NCBI GenBank assembly: GCA_036741355.1 | Contig: DAINSK010000004.1 | Span: 80,064 to 144,063, forward strand | Reading direction: 5' to 3' | DNA: 64,000 nt | Source: JBBRGK01 sp036741355 | GTDB lineage: Bacteria > Chloroflexota > Dehalococcoidia > CAUJGQ01 | Shown: positions 51,570-60,242 of the stretch, piece by piece | Position numbering within the stretch: the stretch's first letter is position 1 | Layout: each line of letters begins with the position of its first letter | The notes under the pieces: model-generated | Told to the model about the DNA's origin: nothing | Database searches by the model: none | Seen by the model: the letters and a program-made list of their open reading frames with translations, nothing else | Program-made: the position numbers and the translations under genes

Positions 51570-52712
51570 GTGAGCACCAATGCCGACGTCAGCCGGCGAT
51601 TAGAACTGATCACGCGCAATGTCGAAGAGACGTTGACGGCGGCGGACCTTGAGAAGCTACTCGCCAGGGGCGAACGGATCCAGCACTATATCGGCTTCGA
51701 GATTTCGGGCAAGATCCACCTCGGCTCGGGCCTGATGTGCATGTCGAAGGTCCGCGACTTTATGGACGCGGGCGTGGACTGCTCAATCTTTCTCGCCGAC
51801 TGGCACACCTGGATCAACGACAAGCTGGGGGGCGACCGCGACACGATTCGGCAGGTCGCGGTCAACTACTTCAAAGAAGGAATGAAAGCCTCGCTGCTCT
51901 GCCTTGGTCGTGACCCGGAGAAGCTCAAATTCGTGTTGGGGAGCGAATTGTACGAGCAGCCGAACGACTTCTGGGCCACGGTGATTGACGTCAGCAAGAA
52001 CACCAGCCTGGCGCGGATGCAGCGCAGCATTACGATTCTGGGCCGCAAAGAAGGCGACGCGGTCGACTTTGCCAAGCTGATCTACCCGGCAATGCAGGTA
52101 GCAGACATCTTCACCATGCAGGTGAACCTTGCGCAGGCGGGGATGGATCAGCGAAAGGCGCACGTGATCGCGCGCGACACGGCGCTTCATATGCGCATTA
52201 ATCCGCTGCGTGATGGCGATGGGCGGCAGATCAAGCCGGTGGCGATCCACCACCATCTGCTCCTGGGCCTGCGCAAGCCGCCGACCTGGCCGCCGCCGGC
52301 CGAGAACCGGCAGGAATTCTGGGCATCGATGAAAATGAGCAAGTCAGACCTATCGAGCGCGATCTTTATCCACGACAGCGAAGACGAGATCCGTACCAAG
52401 ATCCGCAAGGCGTTCTGCCCGCCGGGCGAGGTGGAGTTCAACCCGGTGCTCGACTGGGCGAAGCATCTGGTGTTCAACGAGCGTGGCACCGACATGCACG
52501 TGGACCGTACAGCGGAAAACGGCGGACCGGTAAGCTACAACGGCTTCGAAGCGCTGGCAGATGCATACCGATCGGGCTCACTGCACCCGATGGACCTCAA
52601 GTCCGGCGTCGCTGAGTCGCTGATCCGCCTGCTCGCCCCCGCCCGCGAGCACTTTCAAAAACCCGGCCCGCGAGCCATGCTCGAGGAGCTTGAGCAGTTG
52701 TTGGCGAAGTAG
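51570..52712 (+). CDS. tyrS: Tyrosyl-tRNA synthetase, archaeal/eukaryotic type
   Basis: A 380-residue class Ic synthetase that charges tRNA-Tyr. The sequence is of archaeal/eukaryotic type: QHYIGFEISGKIHLG (HIGH-like 47-52, Y40), LADWHTWINDKLGG, VLGSELYEQ, LIYPAMQVADI (171-180), AGMDQRKAH, KMSKS intact at 255-259, KAFCPPGEVEFNPVL, and LHPMDLKSGVAE. Bacterial TyrRS instead has YxGfDPTADSLHiGH and a C-terminal S4 domain, both absent here. It is about 75 residues longer than Methanocaldococcus TyrRS, close to the longer archaeal forms. GTG at 51570 with GAGG eight bases upstream. The tRNA-Tyr in the same window has the archaeal identity elements. Confidence 0.93.
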   Translation: MSTNADVSRRLELITRNVEETLTAADLEKLLARGERIQHYIGFEISGKIHLGSGLMCMSKVRDFMDAGVDCSIFLADWHTWINDKLGGDRDTIRQVAVNYFKEGMKASLLCLGRDPEKLKFVLGSELYEQPNDFWATVIDVSKNTSLARMQRSITILGRKEGDAVDFAKLIYPAMQVADIFTMQVNLAQAGMDQRKAHVIARDTALHMRINPLRDGDGRQIKPVAIHHHLLLGLRKPPTWPPPAENRQEFWASMKMSKSDLSSAIFIHDSEDEIRTKIRKAFCPPGEVEFNPVLDWAKHLVFNERGTDMHVDRTAENGGPVSYNGFEALADAYRSGSLHPMDLKSGVAESLIRLLAPAREHFQKPGPRAMLEELEQLLAK

Positions 52713-52736
52713 GGCTCGCGATCGCAGCCGTCTTCG

Positions 52737-53555
52737 TCACAAAGCAATCAGTCCGCGCCGGACTCCTATTCGCACCGCCTCTGTGCGGCTGGAGGCGCCG
52801 AGCTTTCCGAGCAGCGAGCCGACGTGGAACTTCACGGTGTGATCGCTGATTCCCAGCCGACGGGCGATGGCTTTGTTCGGAATCCCTTCGGCGAGCAGCC
52901 CGAGCACTTCCAATTCGCGCGCCGTCAGGTCCTCAATATCATCGCCGCCGATCGACGGACGCGGCAATGGGCCGGGAGCCAGGAGACGCAGCGCGATGGC
53001 GGGATCGAGCACCAACAAACCGCTGTGGACCGAAATCACCGCGCTGACAATCTCGTGCGCGTCCGCTTCGCGGGGCAGATAAGCCCAGGGTCGGGATCCC
53101 AGCCGTATGAGCGGCCGTGGGTCATCGGGCGGAGGGCCGAGTAGCACCAGCGCAGCGTCCGGCACCTGCTCGGCGTCCTCCACGATGCTGTCCAGTCCCT
53201 CGAGCGAGGGCAGATCGATGACGATCACCGCCGGGGTTAGCGGAAGCAACTCAATCGTCGATGCGATATCCATTCCGTCGCCGACGACCACGCAACGCTG
53301 ATCGGCCTCCAGCAGCACCCGTAATCCGGCACGCACGCTCGGGTAGCGCGCCAGAGCCACGACGCTGATCGGGCTGGCGCCATCAAGCGAGCCAAACGGC
53401 GCGTTCAAAGGGTTGACCACGTTTGATCCCTCGGCGGACGCAGCCTGAGCGGAGCCAGTCGAGTTCCGCTCCATCCGGCACGTCAGCCGCGTGTTAGTGT
53501 CCGGCTCCGCTGCCGCGCCCGCGTCCACTGTTGCGAGACGAAGTGTACCCGCCAC
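52737..53555 (-). CDS. LuxR/NarL-type regulator with degenerate receiver
   Basis: A 272-residue transcription regulator. C-terminal GerE helix-turn-helix (about 208-268): LTARELEVLGLLAEGIPNKAIA, RRLGISDHTVKFHVGSLLGKLG, a DNA-binding domain of the NarL class. The N-terminal receiver-like domain (about 60-180) has lost the phosphorylation set: the acidic pair is ALARYPS, the Asp region reads VIDLPS, and the conserved Lys is Arg in YLPREA. It probably does not respond to phosphorylation and is controlled by ligand or partner. GTG at 53555; ATG at 53474 would remove an Ala/Pro-rich 27-residue leader with no similarity. Starts six bases after the protease stop, so cotranscribed with it. Confidence 0.85.
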   Translation of the reverse strand: MAGTLRLATVDAGAAAEPDTNTRLTCRMERNSTGSAQAASAEGSNVVNPLNAPFGSLDGASPISVVALARYPSVRAGLRVLLEADQRCVVVGDGMDIASTIELLPLTPAVIVIDLPSLEGLDSIVEDAEQVPDAALVLLGPPPDDPRPLIRLGSRPWAYLPREADAHEIVSAVISVHSGLLVLDPAIALRLLAPGPLPRPSIGGDDIEDLTARELEVLGLLAEGIPNKAIARRLGISDHTVKFHVGSLLGKLGASSRTEAVRIGVRRGLIAL

Positions 53556-53561
53556 GATGAC

Positions 53562-54473
53562 TTACTTGCGCTCGCCGACTACTACCGACAGGTCACGCGG
53601 CTCGCCTCCCCGCAACACCTTGAGAGGCGATGCCTGGCCAATTCGCTCTCCTCCCAACAATCCTTGCAGGTCGTCGGTGTCTCGTACCGGCTCGCCCGCA
53701 AGCCCTACCACGATGTCGCCAACCAGCACGCCGCTCTGGTCGGCCGGTCCCCCCGCCTCCATGCCGACGATCAACAAACCCGTGTTCTGACCCCCGAGCT
53801 TGGCCGCGAGCGCCTCGGCCAAGCGTACGCTCTGGCTGCTGATTCCGAGAAAGCCACGCCGGACTTTACCGTGCGTGACCAATGAGCTGGCCACTCGCTG
53901 AACTGTCGCCACCGGAAGCGACAATCCGGAGGTGCGCGACATGGCCGACGTGTTGATGCCCAGCACGTTGCCCGAAACGTCGATCAGGGGCCCGCCCGAA
54001 AACCCCGGGTAGAACGTGGCGTCGGTGCGGATGAAGCCCTCCAACTGGCCGCCCCGCGACGTGCGAACGGGACCGCTGATCGAGGTAATGACGCCAAAAG
54101 AGACGACCGGTCCTTCGGGTCCCGGACGGCCGAGAGCGAGCACGATATGTCCCGGCCGCAGGTCGGTGCTGAACCCCGCCTGGCTGAGGGTAGCGCCCTC
54201 CGCCCGAATCACGGCGAGATCGGTGCCCGCGTCACGACCGACAAGCTTGCCGGTGACGGTTGTGCCGTCCGGCAGACCGATCCGGATATCTTCCTCCTGC
54301 TCGATTACGTGGTCGGCGGTCACAATAATGCCGCCCTCGAATACGACTCCGCTGGCCGGAACCCGGCGGCGGGCGTACACCGTGACCGTCGATGCCGCGG
54401 CACGTTCCACTGCCGCGGCCAGCGCGTCTGATAGCTGCGCCAGGAAGTTGCCCGCGCCTTCGCTGTTCGTCAT
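53562..54473 (-). CDS. HtrA/Deg-like trypsin-fold serine protease with PDZ domain
   Basis: A 303-residue protease: trypsin fold with catalytic H55 in VTADHVIE, D85 in GTDLAVI and S159 in GFSGGPL (usually GNSGGPL), then a C-terminal PDZ domain from about 215 (GPADQSGVLVGDIVVGLAGEPV). No signal peptide or membrane segment is visible, which is unusual for Deg proteases, so it may be cytoplasmic. ATG at 54471-54473 with GGGGAGA eight bases upstream; the longer frame to 54623 is not supported. Transcribed with the LuxR regulator gene that follows. Confidence 0.88.
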   Translation of the reverse strand: MTNSEGAGNFLAQLSDALAAAVERAAASTVTVYARRRVPASGVVFEGGIIVTADHVIEQEEDIRIGLPDGTTVTGKLVGRDAGTDLAVIRAEGATLSQAGFSTDLRPGHIVLALGRPGPEGPVVSFGVITSISGPVRTSRGGQLEGFIRTDATFYPGFSGGPLIDVSGNVLGINTSAMSRTSGLSLPVATVQRVASSLVTHGKVRRGFLGISSQSVRLAEALAAKLGGQNTGLLIVGMEAGGPADQSGVLVGDIVVGLAGEPVRDTDDLQGLLGGERIGQASPLKVLRGGEPRDLSVVVGERK

Positions 54474-54719
54474 TGTCAGTCTCCCCGTGGTGGCCGAATC
54501 TCGCCGGCCGAATTGAACGATCTGCCAGCAGCGTAGATCCGGATAACGGTCGCTAGAACGCCCGAACGGGCAGGCTGCCCCTGGACGACCGGCTAGTAGA
54601 ATACGGGTATGATCAACAGACATTCATTCCGCCGGCAGTTCCTCAGCATGGTCGCACGGCGACAACGCCCCGGAACCGGTAGTACCCTGGCACACCTTGA
54701 CCACCAAAGGAGCAACCCG

Positions 54720-55271
54720 ATGGCGTGGTGGGCTGACGTCGAGCGCGCGTTGTGCAACGTACCCCATGCAATCGTCGGCGCCGTTGCTGCCAACGCCTAC
54801 GCCCCTCCGCGGGCAACGGCAGACATCGACTGTGCTATTGCTACCGCTGATGTTTATCGGGCAGAGGCAGCGCTGCGCGGTGCTCGGTGGGAGAAGGGCG
54901 GCGACCTCGGGCTCGTACTGGGTACCAGTTGGCGCGACTCAGCCGGCCACGAGCTCGATCTCATCCTGCTAAACACGCCCTGGGCCGAAGCAGCGATCAA
55001 GGCAGCCCGGGTGAACCAGATCGACGGCCTCCCGACGATGCCTCTGCCGTACCTCGTGCTCATGAAGTTGCTGGCATCTCGAACTATCGACCTGAGCGAT
55101 ATCAGCCGGATGATGGGTCGAGCGACGCAGCCGCAAATCGCCGAGGTCCGCCAGATCGTGGCGCGCTACGGCGACCGGCAGGACCTCGAGGACTTCGATC
55201 AGCTAGTTCGGATGGGACAGCTCGAACGGAGCATCACCGGCGAGCCTCGCCAAGCACCGCCTGCGGAATAG
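54720..55271 (+). CDS. Nucleotidyltransferase-fold protein
   Basis: A 183-residue protein with a nucleotidyltransferase-like core: AIVGAVAANAYAPPRATADIDCAI has the G-x-x-A...D-x-D pattern of MNT/AbiEii-type enzymes, followed by LDLILLNTPW and a helical C-terminus. It is usually a toxin (AbiEii/MenA-like) or a tRNA-targeting transferase, but no partner antitoxin gene is adjacent, so the role is uncertain. ATG at 54720 has AAGGAG eight bases upstream; the longer frame from 54609 is not supported. Confidence 0.7.
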   Translation: MAWWADVERALCNVPHAIVGAVAANAYAPPRATADIDCAIATADVYRAEAALRGARWEKGGDLGLVLGTSWRDSAGHELDLILLNTPWAEAAIKAARVNQIDGLPTMPLPYLVLMKLLASRTIDLSDISRMMGRATQPQIAEVRQIVARYGDRQDLEDFDQLVRMGQLERSITGEPRQAPPAE

Positions 55272-55289
55272 ACGACCGTTGACACGTCG

Positions 55290-56633
55290 CTAGGCAAACG
55301 CGGGTGGCGGTGGTGCCACACCCAGTGCTTGTTCGCACCATTCCGCGACGTCGAGTAACGCTTCGTCGGCGCTGGGCCTGCCGACGAGCTGTAGTCCGAG
55401 CGGCAAACCGTTGACGGCGTTTCCGCCCGGCAAGGTAATGGCCGGCGTACCGAACATCGTCCATGGCGCGTTGAATGCCGGGTCGCCGGTAGAGTCGAGC
55501 GATTCCGGCGCGGGACCGGCGGCCGCCGGTACGAGCAGCGCGTCGTATCGGGCCAGCAGCGGCGATATCCGTTCAAACAGGTCGCGGCGTACCCGCTGAG
55601 CATTGAGATACGGCGTTGCCGGCACCAGCGCCCCGATTTCGATCATGCGACGAATACGCGGGCCGTAGAGGTTCAGTTTGCCGGGGAAGGCCCGCTGATG
55701 AAACGCAGCCGCTTCGGTAATCATGATCAGGTGTTGAGCGTGGAGCACGGTCTCGAAGTCGGCCGGTAGCGTGACTTCGTCCACAATGGCGCCGGCCGAT
55801 TGCAATCGCGTCGCCGCCGCGGAGAGCATGTCTCGCATGCTGCGATCGAGACGGTCCTGAAACAAGCGGGGAACGAACCCGACCCGCGGACCATGCGAGC
55901 CGAATTGGGACGTTTCCAGATCGGGTAATGACCATGTAGAAGGCGTCAGTGAGCGCAAGAGGAGCCGCGCGTCTGCGACGGTGCGCGTCAGCGGCCCCAT
56001 CGTGTCCAGCGTCCAGGCAAACGGCAACACGCCGTCTCTCGGAATGCGGCCAAAGCTAGGCTTGAACCCGACCACGCCACAGAAGGAAGCTGGGCGCAGA
56101 ATTGAGCCAGCCGTTTGCGAGCCCATTGCCGCCGGCACCATGCCCGCGGCCACGGCCGCAGCCGAGCCGCTGCTGGAACCGCCGGGAGTGTGCTCCAGAT
56201 TCCACGGATTTCGCGTTCGTGCCGGGTCGGCGCTCGCGAACTCCGTCGTCGCCGTTTTGCCGACGATCAGTGCCCCCGCGCGGCGCAACATTGCGACCGG
56301 CGCCGAGTCTCGCGCAGCCGGCCCCGCGTCCGCGAGGACGTTTGATCCTGCTCTGGTCGGCATACCGGCAACGTCGTAGATGTCCTTGATGCCGACCGGA
56401 ACGCCGTGCAGTGGCCCGCGCAGGTTGCCTGCCCGCGCCTCGGCGTGGAGCGTCGCCGCTTCGGCGAGTACAGCTTCGGGTTCGAGGCATATCCAGGCGT
56501 GGATGGATGCGTCGAGCTCGCGGATCCGCGCCAACGTCTGGCGCGCGATCTCGTCAACCGCCAGATCCCCGGAGGCGACCATGTGGGCGATTGCCGATGC
56601 GTTCAAGCGATGGAGCGGACGCGATTCGATCAT
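55290..56633 (-). CDS. Amidase-signature amidohydrolase
   Basis: A 447-residue amidase (GatA/AtzE fold). Ser-cisSer-Lys triad: K83 in PVGIKDIYD, cis-Ser in TPGGSSSGSAAA (153-155) and nucleophile S177 in SQTAGSILRPAS. The Gly/Ser-rich signature is complete. Substrate unknown (amide, urea derivative or aminoacyl-tRNA in GatCAB). The start ATG overlaps the stop of a 74-residue gene by the ATGA arrangement, like GatC-GatA and AtzG-AtzE pairs. Confidence 0.92.
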   Translation of the reverse strand: MIESRPLHRLNASAIAHMVASGDLAVDEIARQTLARIRELDASIHAWICLEPEAVLAEAATLHAEARAGNLRGPLHGVPVGIKDIYDVAGMPTRAGSNVLADAGPAARDSAPVAMLRRAGALIVGKTATTEFASADPARTRNPWNLEHTPGGSSSGSAAAVAAGMVPAAMGSQTAGSILRPASFCGVVGFKPSFGRIPRDGVLPFAWTLDTMGPLTRTVADARLLLRSLTPSTWSLPDLETSQFGSHGPRVGFVPRLFQDRLDRSMRDMLSAAATRLQSAGAIVDEVTLPADFETVLHAQHLIMITEAAAFHQRAFPGKLNLYGPRIRRMIEIGALVPATPYLNAQRVRRDLFERISPLLARYDALLVPAAAGPAPESLDSTGDPAFNAPWTMFGTPAITLPGGNAVNGLPLGLQLVGRPSADEALLDVAEWCEQALGVAPPPPAFA

Positions 56634-56854
56634 GCTCGAATGCGACCGTCTTCACGTCGGATAACGGGTGCATCAGAGGCGGTCCACGGCTCGGTTTCCG
56701 TCGCCAGGGGATATCCCCCGACCGCCGCCATAGCCGACGCGGTCTGGTTGATCTGGGTGGCGAGGTCACGGGCCCTGTAGGTGCCATACACCTGGTGCGC
56801 GTGGGCGCTGAGCTGTTTCCGCACCTCCTGGACGCTGGTGGAATCGGACGCCAT
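56630..56854 (-). CDS. Small protein coupled to amidase, possibly GatC/AtzG-like subunit
   Basis: A 74-residue protein encoded directly upstream of the amidase, with overlapping ATGA. I do not recognise a clear family. Like GatC and AtzG it is short, helical at the start (VQEVRKQLSAHAHQV), and ends with a segment EPWTASDAPVIRREDG that weakly resembles the C-terminal loop by which these subunits wrap their amidase. It may therefore be a helper subunit of the amidase. GGAGG seven bases before the ATG. Confidence 0.55.
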   Translation of the reverse strand: MASDSTSVQEVRKQLSAHAHQVYGTYRARDLATQINQTASAMAAVGGYPLATETEPWTASDAPVIRREDGRIRA

Positions 56855-56965
56855 ATGACGCCTCCGGATCGTCGTAGACGGCGTCAAGTGTACGGCGGTC
56901 GGAAGGGGCGCGCTAGCCGTGCAGCAGAATCAGTTACTGCGGTAGCACGCCGGCAGTCGGTCAGA

Positions 56966-58294
56966 TCAGCGGCTTCCACCGGCGGGCAGTTCGACGTTGA
57001 CCGCTGTTCCGCGGCCGGGCGAGCTATCGATCTGCAGGGTTCCGCCGTGAGCTTCGACGATACCGCGGGCGATCGCAAGGCCAAGCCCCGCGCCGCCAAT
57101 CGTGCGTGCCCGCGATCGATCGGCGCGATAAAACCGGTCGAACACGTGCCCCATGTCTTTGGCGGCGATTCCGGCTCCCGTGTCGACGACGCTCAGAACA
57201 GCGCCATTGCCGCTGCGCCGCGCCCCAAGGCCTATGGTGCCGCCGTCCGGCGTATAACGTTGTGAGTTGTCTACAAGAATGCGAAGCACCTGCAGAATTC
57301 GCTCCCGGTCTGCAGTCACCGACAGCACGGCCGGCGCTTCAATTTTCACGTCGACGCGGCGATCGAGCAGCAGCCGCCGCGTCTGCGCGGCCACGTCCTC
57401 CAAGAGCTCGGACGCGTTGAATTCTTCTCGTTCCAGCGGCAGCCGGCCGGCGTCCAGACGGGCAAGCGTCAGCAAGTCGGTAACCAAACCGGAAAGGTGA
57501 TCGGTTTCTTTGACGATATCCTCGACCAGGTCACGGTTCTCTGCCACCGGCCGGTTGGCCGCGCGGAGCAGCACTTCGGCGTCGGCGCGGACGATTGCCA
57601 ACGGCGTCCGCAGCTCGTGCGAGGCATCGGCGACAAACGCTTGTTGACGGTGCCAGCTCTGTTGGACCGGACGAAGCGCCCGATTGGCGACCACGAGGCC
57701 GCCTACAGTCGCGAGCAAGAGCGCCGCCATGCCGCTGCCCAGCAATACAAGCGCAAGCGCGTGCATATCGCGCTCGTAGGTGCGCAGCGGTTTACCAACT
57801 TGGACGGTGCCAATTACCTGACCGTTCTGGCGGATCAATTGCGAGAGCAGGCGTATCGTTTGCCTCGACTTGGTAACCGTTCGCAGATCGGGATTGCCCG
57901 ACCGTGCCGCGGCATTGATTCCAGCGGCATCGGGTAGCTCGGGAAACGGTATGACCTTCGGGTAGTTCAGAATACCGTGCTGGTCGAGATAGAGCGCGAA
58001 CACGTCGGGGTAGGGACTGCCGAACCCGTTTTGCTCTTGTTCGGTCAGCGCCGGAACATCCCGGTTGGCCACGGACGAGGCAACAGCGCGCAGGTCATTG
58101 TCGATCTCGTGGCTAAGCACCTGCGAGAGGACCGCATAAACAGCGATTCCCGCAATGACAAACAGCAGCGCCAGGATGCCGACATACCAGGCAGTCAGCC
58201 GTATCCGCGCCCGCTGCAAGTAGGTGAGCGCTGCGGGCGTGGATGGTCGCGCTACGCGACGGGCGAGTCGGGCAGCGCGGTCGAGCGACGTCAA
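56966..58294 (-). CDS. Sensor histidine kinase
   Basis: A 442-residue membrane kinase: TM1 (about 33-57), an extracellular sensor (58-175), TM2 (about 178-202), then HisKA with phospho-acceptor H226 in DASHELRTPLAIV, and HATPase with NSQRYTPDGG (N-box), DTGAGIAAKD and GGAGLGLAIARGIVEAHGG. The TTG start at 58292-58294 overlaps the response-regulator stop by TTGA, so the two are coupled. The sensor domain (RTVTKSRQTIRLLSQLIRQNG etc.) is not recognisable; the signal is unknown. Confidence 0.92.
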   Translation of the reverse strand: MTSLDRAARLARRVARPSTPAALTYLQRARIRLTAWYVGILALLFVIAGIAVYAVLSQVLSHEIDNDLRAVASSVANRDVPALTEQEQNGFGSPYPDVFALYLDQHGILNYPKVIPFPELPDAAGINAAARSGNPDLRTVTKSRQTIRLLSQLIRQNGQVIGTVQVGKPLRTYERDMHALALVLLGSGMAALLLATVGGLVVANRALRPVQQSWHRQQAFVADASHELRTPLAIVRADAEVLLRAANRPVAENRDLVEDIVKETDHLSGLVTDLLTLARLDAGRLPLEREEFNASELLEDVAAQTRRLLLDRRVDVKIEAPAVLSVTADRERILQVLRILVDNSQRYTPDGGTIGLGARRSGNGAVLSVVDTGAGIAAKDMGHVFDRFYRADRSRARTIGGAGLGLAIARGIVEAHGGTLQIDSSPGRGTAVNVELPAGGSR

Positions 58295-58977
58295 GGTTTC
58301 TCCGGAACGCGCAGCATGTAACCCACGCCGCGGACGGTCTGTATCAGCGTCTGGCCATAGTTTCGGTCGACCTTGTTGCGCAAGTAATGGATGTAGATCT
58401 CCACTACTGAGCTCCCGGGCTCGGAGTCGTAGCCCCAAACGTGGTCCAGGATCTGCGCTCGGGTGAGCACCTGGTTTGGATGACGCAGGAAGTACTCGAG
58501 CAGCGCGTACTCTTTGCCAGTGAGCGTAACCAACCTGCCCCCACGCCGGACTTCGTGCAGCGTCAGGTCCATCGTCAGATCAGCCATGCAGAGCTGACTT
58601 GTCGTCGTGATCGCGGGAGCACGGCGGGTCAACGCGCGTATTCGGGCTAGCAACTCTTCGAAGGCGAACGGCTTAACCAGGTAGTCGTCCGCGCCCGCGT
58701 CTAGTCCGGTGACGCGATCTTCGACCGAGCCGCGCGCGGTCAGCATAATCACCGGCGTCTGGACCCCTTCCTTTCGTACCTGGCGGCAGACGTCGAACCC
58801 GTTAATTCCCGGTAAGAGAACGTCGAGCACGATCGCGTCGAAGCCGTCCGCTGTTCCGAGTGTGAGCCCTTCGTCACCGTCGTTGGCGACGTCGACGACA
58901 TGCCCCTCTTCTTCGAGGACGCGCTTCATGAGGCTGGCTAACCGCCGTTCGTCCTCGACCACCAAAATGTGAGCCAT
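58291..58977 (-). CDS. OmpR-family response regulator
   Basis: A 228-residue regulator: receiver domain (1-115) with D52 in IVLDVLLPG, acidic pair in VVEDERR, Thr in MLTARGSVE and Lys in LVKPFAFEE; winged-helix DNA-binding domain (125-225) with LTGKEYALLEYFLRHPNQVLT and VRGVGYMLRVP. Cognate partner of the downstream kinase, coupled through TTGA. ATG at 58975-58977; the first residues are ILVVEDE. Confidence 0.94.
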   Translation of the reverse strand: MAHILVVEDERRLASLMKRVLEEEGHVVDVANDGDEGLTLGTADGFDAIVLDVLLPGINGFDVCRQVRKEGVQTPVIMLTARGSVEDRVTGLDAGADDYLVKPFAFEELLARIRALTRRAPAITTTSQLCMADLTMDLTLHEVRRGGRLVTLTGKEYALLEYFLRHPNQVLTRAQILDHVWGYDSEPGSSVVEIYIHYLRNKVDRNYGQTLIQTVRGVGYMLRVPEKP

Positions 58978-59095
58978 CGATCCCCGCGCTCGCGGCAACG
59001 TGTACGGCCGCGCTCCTGTAGAATTGTAGTCGCCGGACCTGCTCTGCCAAAGTTTTCAGCCTCTGGCCGTGCTCGATCGCAAGGAGACCGCCCGA

Positions 59096-60220
59096 ATGAA
59101 TCCGCATGACCCGCGACAAAAGGACGACATTCGCCGCTGGCAGTCGAACCTCAAAAGCGAGTGGGAAGCGTCGGCGCTGTACCAAGCGCTCGCCAACGCC
59201 GAAAAGGATCCAGTCAAGGCGAACGTTTTCCGGAAGCTGGCAGAAGTTGAAGACCGGCATGCCTCACGCTGGGAGGGCTTTTTGCGGGCGTCGGGTGCCC
59301 CTCTGCCGTCGGCGGGCCGAACGCTGCGCGGGAGGGTTTTGCATGCGCTGGCGGGGCGGTTTGGCGCCAGGGCCGTGTTGCACATGGTGGTGGCCAATGA
59401 GCTTGCCGGCGTAACCATGTACGACGATCAGGCGGATTCCGGAAATCTTCCGCGCGAGGAGCGCGGACATGCACGCATTTTTTCGGCGATGACGGGCGGG
59501 CGAACCGGTGCCGACATCGCCGCCTCAGAATCGTGGCACCGCAGAGATTCGGGGGGCGGCCTGCGCGCCGCCGTTTTCGGTGTGAACGACGGCCTGGTGT
59601 CCAACTTGAGCCTCGTCTTTGGCGTGGCCGGAGCCAATCCCGCCCACCGATTCATCCTACTGGCCGGGCTCGCCGGTCTGCTCGGCGGTTCATTTTCCAT
59701 GGCCGCGGGCGAATTCATTTCGGTGACGACGCAGCGTGAGTTGTTCGAGCGGCAGATAGCCCTGGAGAAGGACGAGCTTGAAAACCAGCCGGAAGAAGAG
59801 GCCGAAGAGCTATCGCTGATCTACCAGGCCAAGGGGATACCGGAACAAGATGCAGAGCGGCTCGCCCACCGCATCATTGGCGATAAGGCAGTCGCGCTCG
59901 ATACTCTGGCCCGCGAAGAGCTGGGTCTCGATCCCGACTCCCTGGGCTCACCGTGGCAGGTGGCCGGTGCATCGGGGCTGTCGTTCGGTTCCGGTGCGAT
60001 CGTCCCCGTCATCGCCTATTTCTTCAGCCTGTCGCGCTGGACTTCGCTCGGCGTCAGCGCCGTGCTCAGCGTGCTGGCATTGATTGCGGTTGGACTCGGC
60101 ATCTCCGTGGTGACGGGCAAACAGCCGGTCATCAGCGCGGCGCGCATGGTCCTGGTTGGCTCCATAGCCGCCGCCGTCACGATCACGATCGGCCATATCA
60201 TCGGCGTAACAACTTCCTAG
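59096..60220 (+). CDS. Rubrerythrin-VIT1 fusion, membrane-bound iron/manganese transporter (MbfA-like)
   Basis: A 374-residue protein. Residues 10-140 are a ferritin-like rubrerythrin diiron domain (SEWEASALYQALANAE and EVEDRHASRW, with Glu/His ligands). Residues 155-374 form a VIT1/CCC1 transporter with five helices (AAVFGVNDGLVSNLSLVFGVAG, then SMAAGEFISVTTQRELFERQI). The fusion is the MbfA plan, which exports Fe or Mn and lowers oxidative stress; the cytoplasmic N-terminus may sense or oxidise iron. ATG at 59096 with AAGGAG nine bases upstream. Divergent from the two-component system. Confidence 0.92.
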   Translation: MNPHDPRQKDDIRRWQSNLKSEWEASALYQALANAEKDPVKANVFRKLAEVEDRHASRWEGFLRASGAPLPSAGRTLRGRVLHALAGRFGARAVLHMVVANELAGVTMYDDQADSGNLPREERGHARIFSAMTGGRTGADIAASESWHRRDSGGGLRAAVFGVNDGLVSNLSLVFGVAGANPAHRFILLAGLAGLLGGSFSMAAGEFISVTTQRELFERQIALEKDELENQPEEEAEELSLIYQAKGIPEQDAERLAHRIIGDKAVALDTLAREELGLDPDSLGSPWQVAGASGLSFGSGAIVPVIAYFFSLSRWTSLGVSAVLSVLALIAVGLGISVVTGKQPVISAARMVLVGSIAAAVTITIGHIIGVTTS

Positions 60221-60242
60221 CCCCTCTGGAGCGCAAACAGCC

